Assembly: GCA_002887195.1 (NCBI GenBank)
Contig: PJAB01001352.1
Coordinates: 1-15,116, forward strand
Source of the DNA: Chrysochromulina parva
Taxonomy: Eukaryota > Haptophyta > Prymnesiales > Chrysochromulinaceae
DNA: 15,116 nt
Reading direction: 5' to 3'
Positions within the stretch are counted from its first letter, which is position 1. Every line of letters starts with the position of its first letter. Position numbers and translations under genes: made by a program. This document shows, piece after piece, positions 7,293 through 15,110 of the stretch. A model generated the notes under the pieces. That model was not told where the DNA came from. It saw nothing but the letters and a program-made list of their open reading frames with translations, and ran no database searches.

Positions 7293-8008
7293 CGGCCGCG
7301 GTACACGATGTGGGCGACCGCTGTGAACGAGGACTCATCTGCGTTGCCAAAGCTGGCGATGCGCTTAAACTGGCTGGAAGCTGGCTCGTAGACGTAGACC
7401 AGCACGCCGAGCATCGCGGCCAAGACGGCAATCTCGAGCGCACCGCCCCAAAATCCCGGTGAGCGCAATTTGGCCACGTACTGTGTAGGGGACAATCCAG
7501 AATCCCACAGTATCCACTTACTCAACGGGGATCCGCTGATCTCGAGCATGGGGTTGGCCTCAATCGCGGAGGCGGCCTCGCTCCGGAGCGAAGCTGCGTC
7601 GGTGCCCAAGCAATGGGCGAGCGAGTGGAACAGGCAGGATCCGTCACCCGGCTGTGGCACCAGCCGTCCGTCGACGATGGCAGGCGGCGAAGAGGTCGCC
7701 TGCGCCTCGGGCGGCGGCCTGGCTTGTGCATCCTCGTGCTGGTCGCGCTCCTGTCTGAAATGGGGGCAGAGATTTGTCGGATGCGGTCCGTTGCACTTGT
7801 CACACGGGCCACCGGCAGGTGGCGGAGGAGCCGCCTGCCGCCGTGCCTTTGCTGCCATGAGCCCATCGCCCTGCGTGGGGCCTGACCGGGCCGCCGGGCT
7901 GGCGAGCGCGGTGAGGAGCGCCAGCTGCGGTTCCGCGATCTTATTGCGAGGCGGCAGGGACGCGACTCCGTACCACGCGCCGTATGCCGAGGAGGAGGTC
8001 GAATACAT
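7265..8008 (-). CDS. Zinc-knuckle OTU-family cysteine protease (probable deubiquitinase)
   Basis: A 247-residue frame from the ATG at 8008; the frame stays open upstream to about 8128 but without another ATG. From this start, a Cys/His knuckle (CDKCNGPHPTNLC, C-x2-C-x3-H-x4-C) sits near residues 69-81. An OTU catalytic core follows, with P-G-D122-G-S-C125-L-F-H-S as the Asp/Cys nucleophile box. The terminal SH241YDAL carries the catalytic His six residues from the C-terminus. LSPTQYVAKLRSPGFWGGALEIAVLAAMLGV is the usual OTU core helix region (W-G-G-x-x-E-I/L). All catalytic residues are present, so cleavage of ubiquitin or ubiquitin-like conjugates is expected. The N-terminal 50 residues are Ser/Ala-rich and could be a targeting sequence. 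It is divergent with the dioxygenase gene starting at 8159. Confidence 0.9.
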   Translation of the reverse strand: MYSTSSSAYGAWYGVASLPPRNKIAEPQLALLTALASPAARSGPTQGDGLMAAKARRQAAPPPPAGGPCDKCNGPHPTNLCPHFRQERDQHEDAQARPPPEAQATSSPPAIVDGRLVPQPGDGSCLFHSLAHCLGTDAASLRSEAASAIEANPMLEISGSPLSKWILWDSGLSPTQYVAKLRSPGFWGGALEIAVLAAMLGVLVYVYEPASSQFKRIASFGNADESSFTAVAHIVYRGRSHYDALQI

Positions 8009-8158
8009 GGGCCTTGCTATCCATCGCGGCCATGCGTTCGCCAACTTTGAATTTTCTTCACACGCGCGCGCGCGAGCACTCTCGTGTAACCCCCCCTCCC
8101 CTCCCCCGCCCGAAAAACCTGTCGTCACACGTCGTGATCCAGTCTCCAGTCTTCATAA
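8009..8158. promoter_or_regulatory. Divergent promoter region between the OTU protease and the dioxygenase
   Basis: Only 150 bp separates the two outward-facing ATGs. The interval holds a CG-alternating run (ACACGCGCGCGCGCG, about 8060-8074) and a C-rich run (CCCCCCCTCCCCTCCCCCGCC, about 8090-8110). Shared or overlapping regulation is plausible but not shown. Confidence 0.5.
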
Positions 8159-9211
8159 ATGGCAAGTGGCACCTTGGACGACCTTGGAACCATCCTCGCG
8201 CGAGCGCTAGTTGGTATCCTTCTCGTATGGTTTGTTGGGTCGTCTCAGTTCTTCAAGCGCCGTCACAAGAAGAGCCTTGCCGAGCGGCGTCAGCAGTCGG
8301 CGGTGAGCCACTTCATGCGGCACACGGTGCACTCGTTGCTGCTCAAGCAGCAGGCTTACAGCACCCTGCTGCCGCTTCTCGACCACGCTCCTCGTACCTC
8401 GGCCCGCAATTTCAGAGCTGGCCACGTACTAGATTGCCGATCCTGCGCAGACGGAGCGTTCGCCATCGTGGCGCCGAAAGCTCGCAGTCTGCTCCCGAAG
8501 CTGACGAAACTGGCCGAGGAGCACGCGTCGCAGTGGCGAGTGGACGAGGTGAGCGAACGGGCGGCGCTCGATGCGCTCGTCGAGGCGCTTCTCCTCCACG
8601 TGGACGCCTCGGCATACGGTCGTTCTCTGACGCTCAGCGACTGCATCTACTGCGGCGTGGGCTTGGAGCGAGGGGCACCGTTCCCGATGATCCACACCGA
8701 TACCGAATGGGACCTCTGGCCGGCGTGCGGCGGCTTCCAGCTGTGGTACCTGCTGTCGGCCGATAGCGCCTGCCCGATGCAGGGCAACATGTTCATGGTG
8801 GATGCCGCGTCGTCCACCGGACGTGACCCGCCGACCGCGTACCATTTCCACCCGACCGGGGCGGTGCTCAAGGTGCGGAATAGCGGAGGGGACGCGCCCG
8901 CGCCCGAGGCGGCGCCGACGTATGGCCACGACAAGGAGGTGCTGGGCGAGTACGCCTCGACCACGGAGTGCGGCTTCGCGTTCCGTTACCTCGACCTCGC
9001 TCCGGGCGAATGCATGCTGATGAACCGGCACATGCTCCATATGTCGGACCCGAGGCCGCATCTCGCCGGGAGATCGATCGATCGGCTGGCGCTGACGATG
9101 CGGGTCGTCCTGAAGCCGCCCGGCTCGGGCTCGAAGACGACGCTCATGGACACCACGGCGGCCGCGTATGCCGGGAAGGCTCTACCCCGAATCTTTGGCC
9201 CAGGGACTTGA
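8159..9211 (+). CDS. Membrane-anchored 2-oxoglutarate/Fe(II) dioxygenase-like protein (PhyH-like)
   Basis: A 350-residue single-exon frame from taaATGgca. Residues about 8-27 (LGTILARALVGILLVWFVGS) form one N-terminal membrane segment followed by basic FKRRHKK, suggesting a signal anchor. The distal part fits a double-stranded beta-helix dioxygenase. H179-T-D181 (IHTDTEWDLWP) is the HxD iron pair and WYLLSAD is the usual following strand. GECMLMNRHMLH294MSDP supplies the distal His, and R309 in DRLALTMRV is the likely 2-oxoglutarate-binding Arg. This order and spacing match phytanoyl-CoA-dioxygenase-like enzymes. The substrate is unknown; hydroxylation of a lipid or other hydrophobic molecule at a membrane is a guess from the anchor. 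Cys-rich spots (CRSC, CIYC) are present but do not form a clear zinc site. Confidence 0.72.
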   Translation: MASGTLDDLGTILARALVGILLVWFVGSSQFFKRRHKKSLAERRQQSAVSHFMRHTVHSLLLKQQAYSTLLPLLDHAPRTSARNFRAGHVLDCRSCADGAFAIVAPKARSLLPKLTKLAEEHASQWRVDEVSERAALDALVEALLLHVDASAYGRSLTLSDCIYCGVGLERGAPFPMIHTDTEWDLWPACGGFQLWYLLSADSACPMQGNMFMVDAASSTGRDPPTAYHFHPTGAVLKVRNSGGDAPAPEAAPTYGHDKEVLGEYASTTECGFAFRYLDLAPGECMLMNRHMLHMSDPRPHLAGRSIDRLALTMRVVLKPPGSGSKTTLMDTTAAAYAGKALPRIFGPGT

Positions 9212-9527
9212 GGAGGTGAGACGTTCCTGACACGACCGGGATGAGCGGTGGCATGCGGTGAGGTACGTTCGTACGTAGGTTGTTGTACAAGAGCGTTTTA
9301 GAGCGGCTGTTCGGGGCGTTAACTTGGTGAGTTCACCCCACGTCTGCTCGACGCATGCGTCACTTTCCCGCACACAGGACCAGTTCGGACCAATTTGTGG
9401 TTCTTCTGAACCGCCCAGGCATGAAAGTTGATAAATCAGGTAACTTGTACCGGTATGCGGGCACACAGCCCGCCGCCGTTTGGGTGCAATCAAACGAGGA
9501 GACACTGTCATCTGTGACAGGTGTCCG
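9212..9527. other. Upstream region of the EKAAA-rod gene
   Basis: A 316-bp gap between two co-oriented genes. It contains TACGTTCGTACGTA near 9263-9276, a near-palindrome. The rod-gene frame is open from 9480 but has no ATG before 9528. A separate frame from the ATG at 9421 ([14 protein letters not shown]) is open through here and could be an upstream coding exon, but I could not join it convincingly. Confidence 0.4.
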
Positions 9528-12317
9528 ATGCCGCTCGGCGAGCGGAGTCACCGCGAGCATCGCAGCGGTCATGCGTACGGCACACCTGTCCAGTCCTCTC
9601 GAGTCTCTGGCGCCCCATCGACCACGTCCGTGCGCAGCGTGGCATCACCAGCTCGGCAGCGCACGGATGCTTCAAAGACAAAGACTCCTGCGCCAAGAGA
9701 GAGTACGAGCCCTCCGAGAGGGGCAAGCGACAATTCCGTGCTCACGCCAGATGCTGTTGCAGCACCGGCAGAGCCTCAAGTCCAACGTCGGAACTACAAC
9801 CGACCTCGGTGGTGCTGTGCTCTCTTCTTGGTTGGTCTTGTCGTGTTTCCTTCCGTACTGGTCGGCTACGCAGTACCCAAGTGGGGCGCGCAGTCCCCCC
9901 GCCTAACCAACGTGCGGGCAGCTGCGACGACGGCGACAGGGGAGGCGGCGTCATGGGCGGGGACTATGCGGGAGGCGGTGGCGAGAGCAGCGGCCGGGAT
10001 GGCGGCGAGGGCTGCTCCTCCAGATGAAATGGAGAGGGCGGCGGCGGATAAGGTTGAGGTTCAAATGGTGGCGAAGGAGAAGGCGGCGGTGCTCAAGGTG
10101 GAGGCCGAGAAGGCGGCGGCCGAGAAGGCGGCGGCCGAAAAGGCGGCGGCCGAGAAGGCGGAGGCCGAGAAGGCGGCGGCCGAGAAGGCGGCGGCCGAGA
10201 AGGCAGCGGCCGAGAAGGCAGCGGCCGAGAAGGTAGCGGCCGAGAAGGCGGCGGCCGAGAAGGCGGCGGCCGAGAAGGCGGCGGCCGAGAAGGTGGCGGC
10301 CGAGAAGGCAGCGGCCGAGAAGGTAGCGGCCGAGAAGGCAGCGGCCGAGAAGGCAGCGGCCGAGAAGGCAGCGGCCGAGAAGGCGGCGGCCGAGAAGGCA
10401 GCGGCCGAGAAGGCGGCGGCCGAGAAGGCGGCGGCCGAGAAGGCGGCGGCCGAGAAGGCAGCGGCCGAGAAGGCAGCGGCTGAGAAGGCGGCGGCCGAAA
10501 AGCTGGCAGCTAAGAAGACAGCGGCCGAGAAGGCGGCGGCCGAGAAGGCGGCAGCCGAGAAGGCTGCCGCCGAGAAGACGGCAGCCGAGAAGGCGGCGGC
10601 CGACAAGCTGGCGGCCGAAAAGAAGGCAGCGGCCGAGAAGGCAGCGGCCGAGAAGGCGGCGGCCGAGAAGGCGGCTGAGAAGGCAGCGGCCGAGAAGGCA
10701 GCGGCCGAGAAGGTGGCTGCAGAGAGGGCGGCACCATCGCACGCAACCAAGCTGTACGACGACTTCATGTCCTTCTTTGCACCGCCTCCTCCCGCGCCAC
10801 CGGCCGAGAAGGCGGCGGCCGAGAAGGCGGCGGCCGAGAAGGCAGCGGCCGAGAAGGCGGCGGCCGAAAAGCTGGCGGCCGAGAAGGCAGCGGCCGAGAA
10901 GGCGGCGGCCGAGAAGGCGGCGGCCGAGAAGGCGACGGCCGAAAAGCTGGCAGCTGAGAAGGCAGCGGCCGAGAAGGCGGCGGCCGAGAAGGCGGCTGCA
11001 GAGAGGGCGGCACCATCGCACGCAACCAAGCTTTACGACGACTTCATGTCCTTCTTTGCACCGCCTCCACCCGCGCCACCTGCCCCACGCAAGCCACGGG
11101 GCATCATAGAGGACTTCATGTCGATCGTTGTGCCGCTGGCTTCTCTGAAGGCTGCACAGGTCGCCGACATGGCACGCTGGTGTTGGAGCATTGCGCCAGC
11201 TCCATTGCTTGGTGGTGGTGGTGCATTCCTCGTCATCGTCCTATTTGCATGGCTGTCGCGTCAACAAAAGGCAAGCGATAGGGTCCAGAAGGCGACGATA
11301 AAGATGGCCGAAAAGGTGGTCGAGAAGGCAGCCGATGACGCGACGGTCGCGGAGAGGGTGATGGGTGCTGTGGTCGAGAAGGCAGCGGATGAGGATGATG
11401 AGGACATTGGGTTTGATCTCTGGAACGTGGCAAAGTTCGAGAACTTGTCCGCATCCCCTGCATCAAAGAAGGCGGCAGCCGAGAAGGCGGCGGCCGAGAA
11501 GGCGGCGGCCGAGAAGGCGGCGGCCGAGAAGGTGGCCGACGAAGAGGATGATGTGGACTTCGATCTCTGGGACGAGAATCTGCCGGGATCGCCAAGAACA
11601 CAGAGGACTGCCTCTTTCGCCAAGATGGAAGCAGCTAAGAAGGCGGCGGCTGAGGAGGCGTTGGTTGAGGTTGCGATGAAGGCTGCGGCCGCGAAGAAGG
11701 CGGGCAAGAGGGTTTCTCTGCAGACGGGGCCTCCGGCTCCACCGCCTCGCCGTTCGAGGGACGTGCTCGCGCCAGCTACGCCCGAGTCACCTCAGATGCC
11801 GTCAGACAAAGTGTCTCCGCCACCCCGCCGTTCGAGGGACAGTCTCACGCCGACTCCTGAGAAAGGGGCCGCCAGCCCTACTGCCACACCTGCTGCCAAA
11901 GCATCGACGGATGCCAACTCCTCGGACCTCGGGAGGGAGATTGGGAAGGCGGTGGAGGGCCTCGGTAGGGAGACTGGGAAGGCGGTGTCGTTTGTGTTTG
12001 TCGAGTCGCCGATCGCGCTCTTCAAATCGAGTGCGGAGCTCATCGACGCGGTGAGGGAGGCGGGGGCCCTGGAGCAGCGCAAAGCCGAGCATCGGGCGCA
12101 CGAGGCGGCGCGGCAGCAGGAGGACGACCTTGCCATGAAGAGCAATCGGGAGCAGCTCGAGAGCATGGGCGAGCAGCCAAGCGCCGTGCCGGGCGCTCCT
12201 CCAGGGCCGAGTACGGGCGAGCAGCCGAGCGCCGTGCCGGGCGCTCCTCCAGGGTCGAGAACGGGCGAGCAGCCGGCCAGCAGCACCGCCCAGTCTGCAG
12301 GCCTCGCTCCTCGGTGA
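9528..12317 (+). CDS. Two-transmembrane protein with a giant (EKAAA)n helical rod
   Basis: A 929-residue frame from the ATG at 9528. Order of parts: a Ser/Pro/Arg-rich N-terminus; TM1 at about residues 95-116 ([20 protein letters not shown]); a first EKAAA array at about 195-396; module [19 protein letters not shown]; a second EKAAA array at about 426-490; the module again; a degenerate third copy ([13 protein letters not shown]); TM2 at about 561-580 ([16 protein letters not shown]); two acidic DxDFDLW segments around a third short EKAAA array (about 648-668); two PPPRRSRD motifs; [16 protein letters not shown]; and a 17-residue repeat with [14 protein letters not shown](i)-E(i+4) spacing with Ala favours a continuous alpha-helix, so this looks like a membrane-attached spacer. 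I recognise no enzymatic domain. The TGA stop overlaps a good donor (CG|GTGAGA at 12317), so a spliced extension is possible. Confidence 0.78.
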   Translation: MPLGERSHREHRSGHAYGTPVQSSRVSGAPSTTSVRSVASPARQRTDASKTKTPAPRESTSPPRGASDNSVLTPDAVAAPAEPQVQRRNYNRPRWCCALFLVGLVVFPSVLVGYAVPKWGAQSPRLTNVRAAATTATGEAASWAGTMREAVARAAAGMAARAAPPDEMERAAADKVEVQMVAKEKAAVLKVEAEKAAAEKAAAEKAAAEKAEAEKAAAEKAAAEKAAAEKAAAEKVAAEKAAAEKAAAEKAAAEKVAAEKAAAEKVAAEKAAAEKAAAEKAAAEKAAAEKAAAEKAAAEKAAAEKAAAEKAAAEKAAAEKAAAEKLAAKKTAAEKAAAEKAAAEKAAAEKTAAEKAAADKLAAEKKAAAEKAAAEKAAAEKAAEKAAAEKAAAEKVAAERAAPSHATKLYDDFMSFFAPPPPAPPAEKAAAEKAAAEKAAAEKAAAEKLAAEKAAAEKAAAEKAAAEKATAEKLAAEKAAAEKAAAEKAAAERAAPSHATKLYDDFMSFFAPPPPAPPAPRKPRGIIEDFMSIVVPLASLKAAQVADMARWCWSIAPAPLLGGGGAFLVIVLFAWLSRQQKASDRVQKATIKMAEKVVEKAADDATVAERVMGAVVEKAADEDDEDIGFDLWNVAKFENLSASPASKKAAAEKAAAEKAAAEKAAAEKVADEEDDVDFDLWDENLPGSPRTQRTASFAKMEAAKKAAAEEALVEVAMKAAAAKKAGKRVSLQTGPPAPPPRRSRDVLAPATPESPQMPSDKVSPPPRRSRDSLTPTPEKGAASPTATPAAKASTDANSSDLGREIGKAVEGLGRETGKAVSFVFVESPIALFKSSAELIDAVREAGALEQRKAEHRAHEAARQQEDDLAMKSNREQLESMGEQPSAVPGAPPGPSTGEQPSAVPGAPPGSRTGEQPASSTAQSAGLAPR
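10087..10716 (+). repeat. 15-bp minisatellite encoding the (EKAAA)n rod, first array
   Basis: About forty in-frame copies of GCGGCCGAGAAGGCG, with mostly third-position changes (GCA/GCG) and a few residue changes ([24 protein letters not shown]). There are two length slips, AEKKAAAEK and [11 protein letters not shown], and both keep the reading frame. Confidence 0.92.
10716..11082 (+). repeat. Duplicated rod-plus-amphipathic-module unit (279-bp offset)
   Basis: The block encoding [20 protein letters not shown] and the following PPPPAPPA occurs at about 10716-10803 and again at about 10995-11082, with only a few nucleotide differences. A second EKAAA array (10804-10995) lies between them. The 279-bp offset is 93 codons, so the duplication is in frame. 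Confidence 0.92.
11470..11532 (+). repeat. Third short EKAAA array between two acidic DFDLW segments
   Basis: Four copies of the 15-bp unit encode [22 protein letters not shown]. The flanking segments [13 protein letters not shown] (upstream) and [19 protein letters not shown] (downstream) resemble each other. Confidence 0.88.
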
Positions 12318-13224
12318 GACATCCCCTCGCTCCCCTCGGTGGGGTGACGCTTAGGGTGACGAAGTTGGAGAAGGATGGGATCGGGGATGACGAGTAAGAT
12401 GACGAACCCTCGTGAAGCCGCAAAGAAGAAGGCGGCAGAGGGAGCGGCCGAGTCGAGCGCCGAGTCGAGCGCCGAGTCGACCGGCCGAGGAGGTTGCCGA
12501 GGAGCCCTTCTCACAGGTCGGGAGGGGGAAGCCCTGAGGGTGGCCGCGAACGAGGTACGAGAGCTACCAGCTACGTAGCTCGGAGAAAGCTCGTTCGTCC
12601 TCGGACTGATCACTGTCTCTTGAGAGCACGTGTGTGGGTCGTTCCTTGCTGGGAACGAACTGGGTGCTATGGAAGAGACGTGCCGAGCACTGTATAGACT
12701 GTATTTTGGGGGCAAGGGGGGGCGACGAGGCCAATTCAGGCTTGCTCCACGCCAGCAGGACTTTCACCCTCTGGTAGTAAGAGCAACGGCCAACGCATCG
12801 TGTGCGTGTGTCGGTGACGGATGTGCGTGCGGTGGAGGTCGGGCGGGTGGACCGCGGGAGGACGAGCGACAGTGCACCAAGTAACTTGTTTTCAGGCTGT
12901 TGTTCAGCGGGATCGGTTGTTATCATGGGGTTTTTGGTCGTCGACGTCGTTTCTCGTTTGGATCCTTACACTATTTTGTGCATTGTGGGACTAGGAAACG
13001 CGCGTACCCGTACACGGGGGCTGCGCGCCGCGTGCCGTGCCCCCCAATAGAAACGACGACTCTCTCTGCACTCTCCTCGACCGCCCCCAGGCCCCTCGCG
13101 TGCTTCGAAGAACCTCGAAGCCCTCGAACGTCGAAGTTTCATTGATGTCCAGGACAGGGGGTGGGGCAGCAAAGGGCGGCACTTCCGACACTGTGCCCCC
13201 TGAGTACAAACTGGAACCGTCCAA
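12318..13224. other. Convergent intergenic region, 0.9 kb
   Basis: It lies between the 3' ends of two convergent genes. A small plus-strand frame at 12375-12578 encodes AAKKKAAEGAAESSAESSAEST then unrelated sequence. Its Ala/Lys/Glu content resembles the upstream gene, so it could be a spliced C-terminal exon or decayed coding DNA. Beyond about 12600 I see no gene, tRNA or other recognisable element on either strand. Confidence 0.45.
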
Positions 13225-15073
13225 TCACTTCTGTTTCCCTTTTGGGTTACCTCCTGTATCTGCCTTCTTGGCCACTTCGCTCGCGACCTTCTTAAAAGAC
13301 GTCGCAGCCGCTGCCTTCTCGGCCGCTGCCTTGTCCGCCGCCGCCTTCTCTGCCGCTGCTTTCTCCGCTGCCGCCTGCTCTGCCGCCGCCTTCTCGGCCG
13401 CCGCCTTCTCTGCCGCCGCCTGCTCTGCCGCCGCCTGCTCTACCGCCGCCTTGGCCGCTGCCGCCTCCGCCCAGGCCGCCGCATTCCTGGCCGCCGCCAT
13501 CTCAGCCGCCGCCGTCTTCGCGTCCTCCAGGATCGGCTTCGCGAGCAGCTTGCCGTGCATCACAAGCCACTGGTGAGCGAGCTTCACCTTTTCGAACCAC
13601 GCCGGCTTCGGCGTGCGCGAGGCCTTCGAGCCTTGCTGCCGTTGGCGGGCGGTCACCGGCTGCGCAGCCTGCATGGCGAGCCGAAGCGCTTCCTCATCAG
13701 AGGCCATCAGAGGTTCATCAGAGGTCATCAGAGGTCATCAGAGGCAATCAGCGCAGCCTGCATGGCGAGCCGAAGTGCTTCCTCATCAGAGGTCATCAGA
13801 GGTCATCAGAGTCAATCAGAGGTCATCAGAGGCAATCAGCACACCTGCATGGCGAGCCGAAGCGCTTCCTCATCAGAGGTCATCAGAGGTCATCAGAGGC
13901 AATCAGCACACCTGCATGGCGAGCCGAAGCGCTTCCTCGGCGCCAGCCTCGACCGCCTGATGAGAGCGGACCGCCGAGTCCGCGGTGAGCCCGAGCAACG
14001 CCATGGCCGCCCACCGAAGCACGTTGCCGTCGGTGCTGTGGGTGCGGATCGCACTGCAGAGGCCCTCAAGAGCGCCGTGTTGGCACGAGAGCTCCCGGCT
14101 CTGCTCCTTGCCCAGCTCCGAAAGCAGGCACACGATTCGGCCGCAGAGGGACTGGAGCTCAGCCGCGCTACGATATGCGTTCATCGCGCGCACGAGGCCT
14201 GCGACGAAGACGGGGCTGACCCGCAGTAGGGCGCCCTCCTCGGCCTCAGTGTAAGGGTCCATTTTCCTCGCCGCCGCCGCCGCAGGCGTAACGGCATTGG
14301 CTCCGGTGCCGGTGAGGCGCCCGCCATGGCGCCCGCCGGGTGAGCTTGACGACTCAGAGCGGTCTGCATGTGAGTGTGAATGTGAATGGTCGGCGTCCGC
14401 GTACGCAGCGTCGCGAGCTGACGCAGCCGCGCGTCGACCGGCGCGGCCTCGGCTGGCGGCTTGGATGCTCGTTGCGGCCACATCTTGCAACGCCTCTTCT
14501 GCCGCTGCGTCGAGGCGATCTCTGAGGCCGAGCTGCGTGTGAATGTGAATGTGAGCCGCCCCCGCCCCGAGCGACTCGCCCCCATGCACCTCGGCACCCT
14601 CGGCATTCACATTCACACCCCCGCCCGTGGCAACCGGCGGCCTCCATGCTGGATGCGACGGCGACAGATGAGTCGTCCAAAGAGGCTTGACCGTTGGGTG
14701 TGAATGTGAATGCTGCTCGACCGTTGGGTGCGCCTTGCCGCTCGCCTTGGAGCTTGCTGAGGCGCTCATCTGCAAGCCCGGCGGAGTGGTGGGACGACTC
14801 GGGAGCTGCTGCAGGCGCGCCATCTCAAGCAGCACGGCCAGCCGGCTCAGCGCCGCCTCCGCCACCGCCCGCTGCGCTCCGCCAAACTCTTGCAGCATGG
14901 CCATCGTGGTGGAGGCGTTGGCCGCAAACACGCCCGATGGCGTCGGCAGGCCGCAGCCGCAGCTGTGCTTGTGCCCTAACATCCAAGCACTGGCACGGTG
15001 CTCTTCGGAGCAATACCGGATGCCGCACTCGTCGCACTTGCATGTGGCCGCGCCGTCGCCGCCGCCGCCGCCG

Positions 15074-15110
<37 letters not shown>

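Noticed and set aside
7470..8210. 246-codon plus-strand frame
   Set aside because: It is antisense to the OTU gene, whose catalytic motifs are intact.
9355..9906. Plus-strand frame containing [14 protein letters not shown] at 9421
   Set aside because: The first 35 residues look protein-like, and a GTGACAG|GTGTCC donor follows, but I could not find an in-frame acceptor joining it to the rod gene. Beyond 9520 it overlaps that gene in another frame.
9951..11029. Long minus-strand frames ([10 protein letters not shown] and LLGRRLLGR types) opposite the rod
   Set aside because: A 15-bp repeat leaves every frame open. Only the plus-strand frame continues into complex sequence with membrane segments.
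11792..12715. 307-codon minus-strand frame
   Set aside because: It lies antisense to the rod gene, with no domain or composition suggesting a real protein.
12590..13150. tRNA, snRNA or small gene in the convergent region
   Set aside because: No cloverleaf, conserved boxes or convincing reading frame could be found by eye.
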